Of a DNA stretch of 64,000 bases, positions 33,521 to 42,861 are shown piece by piece. The translations under genes were made by a program, and so were the position numbers. Every line of letters begins with the position of its first letter. Position 1 is the stretch's first letter. The notes under the pieces were generated by a model that had not been told where the DNA came from, made no database searches, and saw nothing but the letters and a program-made list of their open reading frames with translations. Origin of the DNA: TA-21 sp035620895 (GTDB lineage: Archaea > Thermoproteota > Nitrososphaeria > Nitrososphaerales > Nitrososphaeraceae); assembly GCA_035620895.1 (NCBI GenBank), contig DASPFY010000042.1:55147-119146 (forward strand). The letters run 5' to 3'.

Positions 33521-34960
33521 TTGAGTAATACTTGCGATATTATAATTAAAAATGTTAATGCTGTTATTCCCTTTAATGGTATTGTCAATACCAATATTTT
33601 AATTGAAAATGGAAAGATAAAAGCCCTAGAAAAAACAATCGGAAATGTAAGTGCGCATACGATAATTAATGCAAAGAAGAGGTATATCTTACCAGGAGTC
33701 ATTGACCCCCATGTCCATTATGGGGTTTATACTCCAATAGATAATGCTGCTATAACTGAATCTACCTCGGCTGCGACTGGAGGAGTAACGACAATAATGC
33801 GAATGATTAGGTTGGAAGGTAGCTATAGAAAAATTATCAATCATCTCCAAGTAAGCAAGGATACTCACATTACCGATTATGGAGTACATGCATCAATTCT
33901 GGAACCCAAGCAAATTGAGGATATGAGTTACCTCAAAAGTATCGGTATTAATTCTTTTAAAATCTATATGAATTTAGGATCCCATCTTAAAAAAATTCTT
34001 GCAGATCTCGACCCTGGTTCATCTTCGCTAAAAGAAATTGAGGTTGATATGACAGACAAGCTGCTCACAGAGATCATTAAGGTTGGTTCATCCTTGAATT
34101 CTATTGTATTAGTTCATGCAGAGGACCCCAAAGTATGTTCCAGGAATATACAAGAAGTGCGTAACAAGTATGAGCAAGTCAATTCAAATATTCTCAAGTT
34201 ATGGTCATCATTAAGGCCAGAAGCGTCGGAAGTTAGTTCTATTAGGAAAATTATGAAAATTGCATTAAATTATGAGCCTAATCTGTATTTTGTTCACATA
34301 GGTTCATCAGAAGCTTTGCATGAAATTCACAGACATAAAAGATTGCATAAAAACCTCAGAATTTGGATTGAAACATGTCCTCATTATTTAACACATAGCA
34401 CCGATTTTGATGATATTAGGGGTAAAGTAGTCCCTCCATTGAGATCAAAAAATAACCTCGCAAAGTTATGGAATGGTATAAAATCTGCAATTATTGATAC
34501 TATTGGAACAGATCATGTTGCCAATGAGTTCAAAAGAAAAAAAGCTGGGGGGAATTTCTGGAACGCACCGTCAGGATTTTCAGGCTTAGCAACAATGCTA
34601 CCGGTAATGTTAAGTGAAGGAGTAAATAAGAAAAGAATCGATCTTATCAGATTATCTGAAATATGCAGTGCCAATGCATCCAGGATCTTCGGATTATTTC
34701 CGAAAAAAGGGACTATTATGGAAGGATCAGATGCTGACTTAACTTTAGTGGATATGGAAAAAGAACAAACGGTAACTCCTGATATACTAAATTCTCATTC
34801 AGACTATACTATTTACGATGGTTGGAAGCTCAAGGGATGGCCAGTTATGACTATTGTGAGAGGAAAGATAGTAATGGAGGATGGGAATATAGATGAAACA
34901 TATATTGGTCATGGTAACTTCGTTGAAACCGCCAAGACCTCTCAACAAGAGTTAGAATAA
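33521..34960 (+). CDS. Cyclic amidohydrolase (dihydropyrimidinase/hydantoinase/allantoinase group)
   Basis: A 479-residue amidohydrolase with two metal ions. Ligands are visible: HVH in IDPHVHYG, the probable carboxylated Lys in SFKIYMN, His in LVHAED, His in ETCPHYLTH, and Asp in IGTDHV. The N- and C-terminal beta sandwich is present (IIIKNVNAVI, IVRGKIVMEDG). It is closest in pattern to hydantoinase and dihydropyrimidinase, but dihydroorotase and allantoinase cannot be excluded. Start is TTG. The next gene encodes an ABC ATPase. Confidence 0.85.
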   Translation: MSNTCDIIIKNVNAVIPFNGIVNTNILIENGKIKALEKTIGNVSAHTIINAKKRYILPGVIDPHVHYGVYTPIDNAAITESTSAATGGVTTIMRMIRLEGSYRKIINHLQVSKDTHITDYGVHASILEPKQIEDMSYLKSIGINSFKIYMNLGSHLKKILADLDPGSSSLKEIEVDMTDKLLTEIIKVGSSLNSIVLVHAEDPKVCSRNIQEVRNKYEQVNSNILKLWSSLRPEASEVSSIRKIMKIALNYEPNLYFVHIGSSEALHEIHRHKRLHKNLRIWIETCPHYLTHSTDFDDIRGKVVPPLRSKNNLAKLWNGIKSAIIDTIGTDHVANEFKRKKAGGNFWNAPSGFSGLATMLPVMLSEGVNKKRIDLIRLSEICSANASRIFGLFPKKGTIMEGSDADLTLVDMEKEQTVTPDILNSHSDYTIYDGWKLKGWPVMTIVRGKIVMEDGNIDETYIGHGNFVETAKTSQQELE

Positions 34961-35022
34961 CAGATGTGAATTTGTATTTACAAATCGTTTAAATTACATT
35001 TTGTTATCATTATCCACAGTTC

Positions 35023-36012
35023 TTGAAGAACATTTTAGAAGTGCGAGAAGTTAAAAAATATTTCCCAATCAATACGAGTCTTTTTTCTTTTGTGAATCCA
35101 AGAAAAAAATATTATAAAAAGGCATTAGACGGCGTCAGTCTAAATATTCCAGAAGGAAAGGTTTCCGTTTTAGTGGGAGAGTCAGGTTCTGGTAAAACTA
35201 CACTTGCTAGAATAATTCTACGAGCGATTGATCCAGATACAGGTTCAATTGTTTTCAATGGAAGTAATATAACCAGAAAAAGTGGTAAAGATCTTTGGAA
35301 TTATCGCAAGCAAGCTCAAATGATCCATCAAGATCCGTATAGTTCACTAAATCCATTGATGAAAGTATTTGACATTATAAAAGAACCAATTGATATTTTT
35401 TTTAAAGATTACTCCAAAGAGGAACGTATTAATAAAATCCTTACGGTATTGGATGATGTAAACCTTAAGCCTTCGGCAGAATTTGCTGAAAAATATCCTC
35501 ATATGTTATCTGGGGGTGAAAGACAAAGAGTTGCTATTGCCAGATCACTAGTTATTGAGCCCAGATTGATTATAGCAGATGAACCCGTTTCAATGCTTGA
35601 TGTCTCAATTAGAGCCCAGATACTCCAGATAGTAAAGCAATTAAGTATTAGTCGCAACATAACTGTATTCTACATTACCCATGATTTGGCAACATCAAGA
35701 TACATTGGAGACGAGATCTCTGTTATGTATGCTGGTAAGATAGTTGAGAGTGGAACGATAGACAGAGTGTTATCAAATCCACTGCATCCATATACCCAGG
35801 CATTATTAGATGCCATTTCAGAACCAAAGTTTGACAATATTGACAAAGAGAAGGTAATTAGAATTAAAAACTTTGATTCAGCCCCTGCAGAAAGTGGTTG
35901 TAAATTTTTCAACAGATGTCCTTACAGCATGGAAATATGTAAAAAGGAACCAGAACTTGAAATGAAAGAACACGAACATGATGTATCTTGCTTTCTTTAC
36001 GAAAAAAAATGA
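35023..36012 (+). CDS. OppF/DppF-type ABC transporter ATPase, no partner in window
   Basis: A 329-residue ABC ATPase. Walker A is GESGSGKTT near 52-60, Q-loop HQDPYSSLNP, the signature LSGGERQR, Walker B LIIADEP and the H-loop THD. The C-terminal extension GCKFFNRCPYSMEIC holds four cysteines, as in oligopeptide transporter ATPases (OppF), where it binds an Fe-S cluster. No permease, binding protein or OppD partner lies near, so the rest of the importer must be elsewhere. A link with the amidohydrolase upstream (62-base gap) is possible. TTG start. Confidence 0.9.
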   Translation: MKNILEVREVKKYFPINTSLFSFVNPRKKYYKKALDGVSLNIPEGKVSVLVGESGSGKTTLARIILRAIDPDTGSIVFNGSNITRKSGKDLWNYRKQAQMIHQDPYSSLNPLMKVFDIIKEPIDIFFKDYSKEERINKILTVLDDVNLKPSAEFAEKYPHMLSGGERQRVAIARSLVIEPRLIIADEPVSMLDVSIRAQILQIVKQLSISRNITVFYITHDLATSRYIGDEISVMYAGKIVESGTIDRVLSNPLHPYTQALLDAISEPKFDNIDKEKVIRIKNFDSAPAESGCKFFNRCPYSMEICKKEPELEMKEHEHDVSCFLYEKK

Positions 36013-36170
36013 AACCCAAAGATAAAGAAGAAAAACCCGTATCATTCAAAATCATGAATATCTATTAGAACTTAATATCAAGTCAAATCAACTGGAAATG
36101 TCGGTACCAAAAAAAATGAAAACGAATGGATGGCGTTTTAATTTTTAAGAATGGATATCGTCCTAGTTTT

Positions 36171-36479
36171 TTAAGGACATCCTTCCATCTTTTGTATGAA
36201 GTAACCGCTTTGTTGTATGCTGTCTTCGACTACCTTTGGAGCTTCTTGAACATGACAAAATTGGCATTCTTCTTGAGTCATCGTCTGACCTTCTTGACCA
36301 GCATCCTTTAGATATTCCTTTCCGAATTCAATTGCTTTTTCATGTGGAGTTGAAGATTCCACTATAACGTCAAAGTGCATAATCTTTCCATCTTTTTTTG
36401 TTACATATGTATCATATACTGCACATTCCATGTCAGTAGGGTACCAACAGTCGCTATTTATTCTATTCAATACCTGCAA
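36171..36479 (-). CDS. DUF2024 family protein
   Basis: A 102-residue protein. The pattern AVYDTYVTKKDGKIMHFDVIV, the ECQFCHVQEA cysteine/histidine region and the end GYFIQKMEGC are those of DUF2024, a small uncharacterised family of bacteria and archaea. TTG at 36479 is the listed start; the family start fits better with an ATG at 36431 (MECAVYDTYV), which would leave 86 residues. CxxCH might bind metal or heme, but function is unknown. It is convergent with the orphan ABC ATPase. Confidence 0.78.
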   Translation of the reverse strand: MQVLNRINSDCWYPTDMECAVYDTYVTKKDGKIMHFDVIVESSTPHEKAIEFGKEYLKDAGQEGQTMTQEECQFCHVQEAPKVVEDSIQQSGYFIQKMEGCP

Positions 36480-36533
36480 AAAATGATTCCTCTTTATTCA
36501 CAATCATAATTATTATAGGCCAGCGATTTCATA

Positions 36534-37694
36534 ATGTTTGTGGACTTAACGAAAGAAGAAGAGGATGCGCTTGATGAAAAGCAAGGCACAGTCATCTCAA
36601 CCGCATATAAAATATTGTTATCTATAGGTAAAGCAACCAATGCAGAAAAATTAATTCCTGTAGAATGGGTTCACCTTTCTGGTGTCAATTATAACACAAT
36701 TGGTGATGCAGGAGTAAATTTTCTCACCGAGTATAGTCAAGAAGCGCGATTTCTAGTTCCGACAACAATTAATCCGATGGGATATGATAGTCATAAACAG
36801 AATAACCTGTCCAGCAATTTCAAGAAACAGCAGGGCCAGATAACCAAGGCATATGAGAAAATGGGTTCTCTGCCTTCATTTTCATGTATTCCTTATGAAC
36901 TATTTCAATTACCAGATAGCGGACATAACGTCAGCTTTGCAGAAAGTAATGCAGCAGTAATGGCAAACTCAGTATTCGGTTTACACACAAACAAAGAAAG
37001 TTCTCTTAGCGCTTTAGCTAGCGCCATAACTGGTAAGGCTCCCTACTCAGATCTCAGAATTAACAGTATAAGAGATCCAAAAATAAAAATTAAGATAGAG
37101 GCAGAGCTCAAGACGGAATTGGATTATGGAATACTGGGTTATTTTTCTGGTAATTCGGTAAAAGAAAGCTGTGTTTCTTTTGGTCATCAAATTAGTAACA
37201 TAGACATGTATAAGACCAAGTCTCTAGCTGCTGCCTTGGGTACTTCAGGTGTATGTGGAATGTTCTCTAACAAGGAAGAATATGATGAGAGTATATCTTA
37301 TGGAAAAGAGGAAGAAAAATCAGTAGTAGATGAACTCAACACCACTGATTCTGGAGATGTAATAGCATTGGGGAGTCCTCAACTAGGAATGTACGAATTG
37401 GAGTTAATATCAAATATGATTGGCGGGAATAAATTCTCTAAAAAATGCATGATCTTTTGTCCCCGGCCAATCTACGAAAAATCTTGCAAATCCGGAATAG
37501 CCCAGAGACTTGAAAATGCGGGCGCGAGTATAATTTGTGATGCTTGTACATGTTTATCACCTCTGTTATCATGTGAGGAATACGATGGTGTAATTACAAA
37601 TAGTGTCAAAGCGGCCCACTATCTCAACAAATCTAATGGGGTATCAGTATGTCTGACGGATTTAAAATCCATTGTTAGGAATTATACAAAGTAA
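36534..37694 (+). CDS. Aconitase X large subunit (phosphomevalonate dehydratase)
   Basis: A 386-residue catalytic subunit of the aconitase X family (DUF521). Seen: LTKEEEDAL, EWVHLSGVNY, the region with FAESNAAVMANSV, and the late cysteine segment CDACTCLSPLL, which with others binds the Fe-S cluster. In archaea this pair dehydrates 5-phosphomevalonate to trans-anhydromevalonate 5-phosphate, a step of the archaeal mevalonate pathway to isoprenoid lipids. Its small subunit follows at once. A TATA-like attattatagg at 36510 suits the ATG at 36534. Confidence 0.88.
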   Translation: MFVDLTKEEEDALDEKQGTVISTAYKILLSIGKATNAEKLIPVEWVHLSGVNYNTIGDAGVNFLTEYSQEARFLVPTTINPMGYDSHKQNNLSSNFKKQQGQITKAYEKMGSLPSFSCIPYELFQLPDSGHNVSFAESNAAVMANSVFGLHTNKESSLSALASAITGKAPYSDLRINSIRDPKIKIKIEAELKTELDYGILGYFSGNSVKESCVSFGHQISNIDMYKTKSLAAALGTSGVCGMFSNKEEYDESISYGKEEEKSVVDELNTTDSGDVIALGSPQLGMYELELISNMIGGNKFSKKCMIFCPRPIYEKSCKSGIAQRLENAGASIICDACTCLSPLLSCEEYDGVITNSVKAAHYLNKSNGVSVCLTDLKSIVRNYTK

Positions 37695-37704
37695 TAGATC
37701 TGCC

Positions 37705-38118
37705 ATGTATTATTCTCTAAGATGCAAAGTAATCGTAGGAGGGAGAGCAAAAGGAAGAATTCTGTCAACAAAGCAACCCATCAACTTTTTGTCTTCAGTG
37801 GATCATTTGACCGGATTGATAACCGATAAGGATCATGACTTGTGTGGAGAATTGCTTAAGGACAACCTTTTGGTTTTTCCATACGCCGTCGGAAGCAGTG
37901 TTGGTGCTTACTCGATTTTTGCGCTGAAATCCAATGGGGTATCACCATCAGGAATAATATGCACTTTAAAGACTGATATTACAACGGCTTCAGGATGTGC
38001 AATTGCAAATATACCATTACTAGAACTCTCTAAAGATCAAGAAATTCCAGAAATCGTAAATTTCAGTGAAGGAATAGTAGATGGTATTTCGGGAGTCCTG
38101 CAAATCAAAAAGGTTTAA
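37705..38118 (+). CDS. Aconitase X small (swivel) subunit
   Basis: A 137-residue swivel domain of the DUF126 family. Seen: a RCKVIVGGRAKGRILSTK start and the phosphate-loop-like PYAVGSSVGAYSIFAL. With the large subunit it forms the active phosphomevalonate dehydratase. I chose the ATG at 37705, ten bases after the upstream stop; a TTG at 37672 would overlap it. Gene order large-small is the usual one. Confidence 0.88.
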   Translation: MYYSLRCKVIVGGRAKGRILSTKQPINFLSSVDHLTGLITDKDHDLCGELLKDNLLVFPYAVGSSVGAYSIFALKSNGVSPSGIICTLKTDITTASGCAIANIPLLELSKDQEIPEIVNFSEGIVDGISGVLQIKKV

Positions 38119-38149
38119 TTTAATTTGGTTTTTTTATTTCAAAAGGTGC

Positions 38150-38215
38150 ATGGCATTTGACGGGCGACCAGATCCAAACAATGGATATGAAGAGAAAAGT
38201 CCATGCACCGTTTAG
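38150..38215 (+). CDS. Possible 21-residue peptide within an inverted repeat
   Basis: ATG to TAG, 21 codons, beginning MAFDGRPDPNNGYEEK and ending SPCTV. The flanking ggtgcatgg (38146-38154) and ccatgcacc (38201-38209) pair as a 9-base inverted repeat about 46 bases apart, so an RNA hairpin is possible. It could be a real micro-gene or only part of a structured RNA element. No promoter is clear. Confidence 0.25.
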   Translation: MAFDGRPDPNNGYEEKSPCTV

Positions 38216-38354
38216 GTTTTGCAATATGGAGACTAACTTCGTCGTAGACTGTAAATAATAAGAATTTATAAAAATTAGCTGAATATATTTGGGCTAGCCT
38301 ATTCAATCGTTATAAACTCAAGTTTTAATTATTCTAAGATTCCATGATTGTTGC

Positions 38355-39221
38355 ATGTCATTATGCGGAGTTACCGTAGCCATTACATCAAGCCGGAGAG
38401 CTTCTGAACTTGCAAGCTTAGTTCGAAAGTTTGGAGGTATTCCATATATAGCACCAACTATAGGAATTAGAAATAATAATCCGCTAAATTCTGAGTGTAT
38501 TAAATTTATAAAAATCATCAAAAACGAGAGAATTCAATTTTTCGTATTTATGACTGGTGTTGGTGTATTTAATCTATTTCAAAATATTCAAAAATTACAC
38601 CAGTTAGAAACCGTGATCGAAAAGTTACGAAATACTGTAGTCATAGCAAGAAGTAACAAACCAGCGATGGAACTAAGAAAATTTGGGATTAGAACCAACC
38701 TTGTTCCCGACATCAATACGATTGAAGGGGTATTGAACCTATTAGGAAACTTTGATATTAAAAATAACAACATAGGGATATTATGGCACGGTGATTACTC
38801 ACATTTATTTAGGGAAAAGCTTGAATCTTTAGGTTCAAAAGTGTTTGAATTTTCATCATATACTTATTCTACAAGTCTTGGAAAAAAGAATGCCAGCATG
38901 TTAAAGGAAATGGGATATGACTACGTGCCTCCTAGCGAAGAGAAAATTGGAAGGCTCATAGAAGACATAATGGCAGGAACTATAGACACAATCACCTTTA
39001 CGAGCCCGCCTGCAGTTAATGAGTTCTTTGAATTTGCAAAAAGAAACAACCAGATTAATGCGTTAAAAGAAAGGCTAAACCACAATCTACTTGTTGTGTC
39101 TGTAGGGCCGTCTACTTCAAAAATGCTTGCGAAATTTCATGTTCTAGTAGATGTCATGCCGACTACTTACCGCATGGGATCCATGGTAAAGGAATTGGCC
39201 GATTTTATTTCGTCATATTGA
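38355..39221 (+). CDS. hemD: Uroporphyrinogen-III synthase
   Basis: A 288-residue enzyme that closes and inverts ring D to give uroporphyrinogen III. The two-lobe fold is seen: GVTVAITSSRRASELASLVRKFG at the start, SNKPAMELRKFGI, and the C-terminal TFTSPPAVNEFF and VVSVGPSTSKML, the most conserved HemD segments. Heme and siroheme depend on it; the fused siroheme decarboxylase is at 52.8 kb. The ATG at 38355 is used. Confidence 0.88.
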   Translation: MSLCGVTVAITSSRRASELASLVRKFGGIPYIAPTIGIRNNNPLNSECIKFIKIIKNERIQFFVFMTGVGVFNLFQNIQKLHQLETVIEKLRNTVVIARSNKPAMELRKFGIRTNLVPDINTIEGVLNLLGNFDIKNNNIGILWHGDYSHLFREKLESLGSKVFEFSSYTYSTSLGKKNASMLKEMGYDYVPPSEEKIGRLIEDIMAGTIDTITFTSPPAVNEFFEFAKRNNQINALKERLNHNLLVVSVGPSTSKMLAKFHVLVDVMPTTYRMGSMVKELADFISSY

Positions 39222-39302
39222 TAGCCTATTTCGTGCTAGATTGCGAAATTGTTATGAAATTCACGTAACATTTTTTATGAGGTCTCACCAATAATAAGCA
39301 AA

Positions 39303-39518
39303 TTGTCTAATTTTTGCCCTGAATGTGGTGGGGAATTAAAGTTGGATACTGCTACCAAGAATTTCATCTGCAAAAGCTGTGGCCTTTTTGCTTCCAGGGA
39401 AAAAATGGATGAATTAAGGGATAAAACCTTTAGAGATGAAGGCAATGATAGGAAAAAATATCATGATGACTATCTTGATTGGTGGACTTCATCCAAGAAA
39501 GACAAGCAAAGAATGTAG
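39303..39518 (+). CDS. Zinc-ribbon protein
   Basis: A 71-residue protein starting TTG. CPEC and CKSC at about residues 5-8 and 23-26 form a zinc ribbon like that of TFIIB, TFS or RNA polymerase subunit M. A charged C-terminal helix follows (REKMDELRDKTFRDEGND, then DDYLDWW). No TFIIB core is attached. It may bind a transcription or translation complex, but the target is unknown. Confidence 0.7.
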   Translation: MSNFCPECGGELKLDTATKNFICKSCGLFASREKMDELRDKTFRDEGNDRKKYHDDYLDWWTSSKKDKQRM

Positions 39519-39544
39519 ATTAAAAATTCTACAAGGAGTCCTAG

Positions 39545-40021
39545 TTACGGAGCAGCATCCATTGGTACCATATAATCTTCCTTTCTAGTCTTTAATGCAG
39601 TCATGAGTTCAGTCTCAATAATTCTGGGCAATTTTCTTATTTTGTTTACAACTATATCACGCATTTCTTCCAAGTTTTTTGCTCTTATTTTTAAGAGAAG
39701 ATCAAATCTTCCATGCATTTCATGAATTTCGAGAACCTCCTCTATGGATGAAAGGCTATTTGTTACTTCATCAGCGGTTCCTGGTTCGATGTTTATGCCC
39801 ATGAATGCCAGGTGATCATAGCCGAGTTTATTGTTGTCCAAGGCTATGGTGAATTTTTTGATAATACCCGCGGCAATTAGTCGCCTGACTCTAATATGAA
39901 CAGTAGCATCAGATATTCCAATTTGTTTTGCAATTTCAACAAAGGGTAGTGAGGAGTCTTTATTCAATATATTTATGATTTTGAGATTAATTTCATCAAT
40001 AACATCATGGCTAGCCGTCAA
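39545..40021 (-). CDS. Lrp/AsnC-family transcription regulator
   Basis: A 158-residue regulator. The N-terminal HTH (VEIAKQIGISDATVHIRVRRLIAAGII) is followed by the linker strand and an effector-binding ALD/RAM domain (HLAFMGINIEPGT, EIHEMHGRFDLLLKIRA). Lrp-type regulators of archaea bind promoter DNA as multimers and sense amino acids or nutritional status. Starts TTG. The effector is unknown. It is convergent with the zinc-ribbon gene. Confidence 0.9.
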   Translation of the reverse strand: MTASHDVIDEINLKIINILNKDSSLPFVEIAKQIGISDATVHIRVRRLIAAGIIKKFTIALDNNKLGYDHLAFMGINIEPGTADEVTNSLSSIEEVLEIHEMHGRFDLLLKIRAKNLEEMRDIVVNKIRKLPRIIETELMTALKTRKEDYMVPMDAAP

Positions 40022-40126
40022 ATCAAAAATTACTTTGTAGTTATATACTTAAATGCTTTTAGAAATTGTTTCCTCGAGGTCCAGTGATAACTTCCTGCAC
40101 CGTGCTATTTACGATAAAAGGTATTA

Positions 40127-41128
40127 ATGATCAATGCCCCCAAAGGAATAACAATTCCGATGTCAAAAGTGTGCAGTAAATGCAAGAAAAATAATTCCAT
40201 TTATTTAAGGCAATATTCTGGAGAATTTTTGTGTAAGAAATGCTTTGTCAAATCGATAGAATACAAAGCAAAAAGGACCATATCAAAATATTCAATGATA
40301 AAACATGGTGATACGGTGGCAGTTGCGGTCTCTGGAGGTAAAGACAGTCTTGTGCTCCTGAATATACTAAAAAACACATTTAATGGTTCAAGTCCTGAGC
40401 TAGTAGCCATAACTGTAGATGAGGGAATTAAAGGTTATCGAGATGAATCATTAAGCATTGTAAAGAATTTTTGTTCCAGCATAGGCGTGGAAAACAAGGT
40501 AATGAGTTTTAGTGAACTTTTTGGACTATCAATGGATAAGGCCATGGAGGTTAGACCATCAGAGAAAATTTCATCATGTTCCATGTGTGGAACTTTTCGG
40601 AGAAGGGCAATAGATCTCCTTGCAGAATCTTGTGGAGCAAATATTATAGCTACCGGGCATAACTTGGATGATTACATCCAGACATTTCTTATCAATTTGT
40701 TTGCCGGCGATGTGGAAAGAATCGGATGGACATATCCAGAACCAGTAGAGTATGGGGGTAGTAATTTAAGGAAAATCAAGCCATTAATGGAAATATATGA
40801 AAGAGAAATTGTAACGTACGCTATTCATAGCAATATTCCATTCCAAACAGAAGAGTGTCCATATAGAGACGAAAGTATAAGAAGTGTCTTTAGGAGTCAT
40901 TTAAATAATCTTGAGAAAATTCATCCTGGCATAAAGTATAATGCATACAATTCAATCTTGAAAATCGCTAGGAAGGTAAAATCTGCAAATACAAGTTCAA
41001 TTAATGCTACAAGTGTAGATAATGCGATTCAGCAGGAACACAGACGATGTTCGGTATGCAACAGAGACTCTTCTAATACAGTATGCTCAGTCTGTCGCAC
41101 ATTGAATTTGTTAGTTAAAGGAAATTAA
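40127..41128 (+). CDS. ttuA: tRNA 2-thiolation enzyme, TtuA/Ncs6-like
   Basis: A 333-residue PP-loop ATPase. The ATP motif SGGKDS sits near residues 69-74. An N-terminal zinc ribbon (CSKCKK, CKKC), CSMCGTFRRRA in the middle and a C-terminal CSVCNR...CSVC ribbon are all seen; the middle cysteines would hold a 4Fe-4S cluster. TGHNLDDYIQT is the conserved helix. It adds sulfur to uridine of tRNA with a ubiquitin-like sulfur carrier, which is not in this window. Ncs6 (position 34) and TtuA (position 54) are the two options. Confidence 0.85.
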   Translation: MINAPKGITIPMSKVCSKCKKNNSIYLRQYSGEFLCKKCFVKSIEYKAKRTISKYSMIKHGDTVAVAVSGGKDSLVLLNILKNTFNGSSPELVAITVDEGIKGYRDESLSIVKNFCSSIGVENKVMSFSELFGLSMDKAMEVRPSEKISSCSMCGTFRRRAIDLLAESCGANIIATGHNLDDYIQTFLINLFAGDVERIGWTYPEPVEYGGSNLRKIKPLMEIYEREIVTYAIHSNIPFQTEECPYRDESIRSVFRSHLNNLEKIHPGIKYNAYNSILKIARKVKSANTSSINATSVDNAIQQEHRRCSVCNRDSSNTVCSVCRTLNLLVKGN

Positions 41129-41406
41129 GCCTGCTTTCTCCATCAATGCAATTTTGTCTAAACATAAAAGTAAAGAAAACTTTACCTAGGTAGGTCACGT
41201 AGTTGATTATTTGTATAAAGTCTTAAATTAAATTCTGGTGCGACTAATCGTATTGTCTATTTTGAATTCATTGTTAAGATAGTCAATTGATTGGTGCTTT
41301 CTTCACCGGAAAGATACCAATCAATTCCTTGAAATTAGTAATGTTAATTGCAAAAAGTTTAGTCTTTAGCAAACAATCAGATTGTGTTTTTGTTAACAAG
41401 ATACAC
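41129..41406. other. Intergenic region with a strong hairpin
   Basis: 278 bases with no gene. A near-perfect hairpin lies at about 41285-41323: ttgattggt pairs with accaatcaa and ctttc with gaaag around a short loop. It may be a structured RNA or a termination element. The rest is AT-rich. Confidence 0.45.
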
Positions 41407-41415
41407 AAATATATC
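41407..41415 (+). promoter_or_regulatory. TATA box of the SRP RNA gene
   Basis: The sequence aaatatatc ends 20 bases before the proposed RNA 5' end at 41436, consistent with archaeal TBP/TFB initiation. Confidence 0.6.
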
Positions 41416-41435
41416 TAAATTGTGTAATATTTTTC

Positions 41436-41754
41436 GCGGTAGTAGGTAGGATTGGGGTGTTAGCCGTACCCCAAACCGGAAATCGGCTTTATGCTGGGAT
41501 CAGTAACTACTGGGTAAATCTTTAGATGTGAAGTGCCTGCTTGCTAGGCTGATATGAAACCACGCCGTGTCGGATGGGTATGAGCAACGATATGTGCGAA
41601 GGCATGTGCTTGATTGTGAATTGTCGAAATGGATGAGGTCCGGGAGGGTGCAATCCTAAGGCAGCATATCCATGCTAGCACGTCTACGTGATTGATCTTG
41701 CAGAGCTTGAGATTGGGCTTTACTTCTATAGTGGTACCGGTAGGCTACTACCGC
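41436..41754 (+). ncRNA. ffs: SRP (7S) RNA
   Basis: The 5' end gcggtagtag pairs with the 3' ctactaccgc, closing helix 1, as in archaeal SRP RNA. The Alu domain shows ggggtgttagcc containing the UGUNR motif, then two hairpins (ccgtaccccaaaccgg). The S domain has ggtccgggagggtgcaatcc, then taaggcagca, which is the helix 8 core bound by SRP54. Length near 319 bases fits archaeal 7S RNA. It is transcribed from a TATA box at 41407-41415. SRP directs secretory proteins, abundant here, to the membrane. The exact ends are estimates. Confidence 0.88.
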
Positions 41755-41783
41755 ATTTGAATGTTACATCTTTAGGCAATTAC

Positions 41784-42788
41784 CTACAGCCAATGTTTAA
41801 TCTGTAGGAAACCTTCCGGGGATTCGCCTTTTAGTAATTTAATGAGTGAAATTGCCTGGGGAACTGATAACACTGGCTTGTGGAAATGATTATCCGTTCC
41901 GATCCGAGGACAAGCAACTTGGACAAAAGCATCTATATCTTGAAATGACAATAAGCGTTCATCCGTAATTTCGGTCATAGCAATTAACAGTATTTTCTTG
42001 CCTTCTTCTTCCAGCAACCTCTTAAGTTCTAGTGCCTTAATTTTGGCAAATTGTCCTTCCTTTAATCCAATAATTATTCCTATAGTTTTGGCATCCTGAG
42101 CCTTAAACACGGATAATATCGCCTTCTTTTCGAGTTTCTGTGCAATATCGTTAATTTCTGAAAATTCGTTAAAATAAGGATCCAACATGAATGTAGGTTT
42201 TTGGGTAACGATTGCAATACTGGTAGAATGAAAAATACTCTGCCCCAGGAATATGTACGCATCAACCTTGTCTTTGGAATCATAAGCAGGGTAGAACTCG
42301 CAGCCAAAAACCTGTGCATCGTTCAAGTGTCCCTTACCCCTTCCGATAACCACTTCATACCCATGATATTCAAAAATCTCCCTCACTTTTTCCACGGATT
42401 GTAGATATTGACTATTGGTCACGAGGGAAACCTTACTAAAATTCTTCTTCTTTAATTCAAGTGCGCATATTTTTGCAATTTTACCAAAATCTATATCATC
42501 AAAAGCATCAATCATTACCACTTTATCTCCAAACTTTTCCATGGCGATGGTATGTCCAATGTTGAATAAGATATCTACACCCAAAGTCTCTGCAGCATGA
42601 ATATTTAGATCGCATGAACCCCAAGATGTATCTCCAATTACGTACACCGGAATCTGGTACTTTTCGGATAATCTGTGCGCACAGCTTTGGATTTTCCTTA
42701 AGATACCATCCGGACCATCTAATGCGACAGAGCGTGGTTTTTTTTCATCAATTGTGGAGTGGATCTTTTCTTCATCGATTTGGATCAA
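41784..42788 (-). CDS. dph2: Diphthamide biosynthesis protein Dph2 (radical SAM-like)
   Basis: A 334-residue protein forming the first step of diphthamide, a modified His of elongation factor aEF2. Three cluster cysteines are seen at the expected places: TSWGSCD, VFGCEF and ACPRIG. HAAETLGVDILFNIGH is also typical. The archaeal enzyme is a homodimer with an unusual 4Fe-4S cluster that cleaves SAM to a 3-amino-3-carboxypropyl radical. It is convergent with the SRP RNA gene. Confidence 0.92.
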   Translation of the reverse strand: MIQIDEEKIHSTIDEKKPRSVALDGPDGILRKIQSCAHRLSEKYQIPVYVIGDTSWGSCDLNIHAAETLGVDILFNIGHTIAMEKFGDKVVMIDAFDDIDFGKIAKICALELKKKNFSKVSLVTNSQYLQSVEKVREIFEYHGYEVVIGRGKGHLNDAQVFGCEFYPAYDSKDKVDAYIFLGQSIFHSTSIAIVTQKPTFMLDPYFNEFSEINDIAQKLEKKAILSVFKAQDAKTIGIIIGLKEGQFAKIKALELKRLLEEEGKKILLIAMTEITDERLLSFQDIDAFVQVACPRIGTDNHFHKPVLSVPQAISLIKLLKGESPEGFLQIKHWL

Positions 42789-42861
42789 TTAACTACTCAT
42801 CAAACAATTCAATTAGTCTAATTTTAAGATATAATTTGGTTCCAATGGGTTTGATAAAAGT

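Noticed and set aside
36022..36148. Plus-strand frame ending MSVPKKMKTNGWRFNF
   Set aside because: Only 16 codons follow the ATG; the longer open part has no start. Probably chance.
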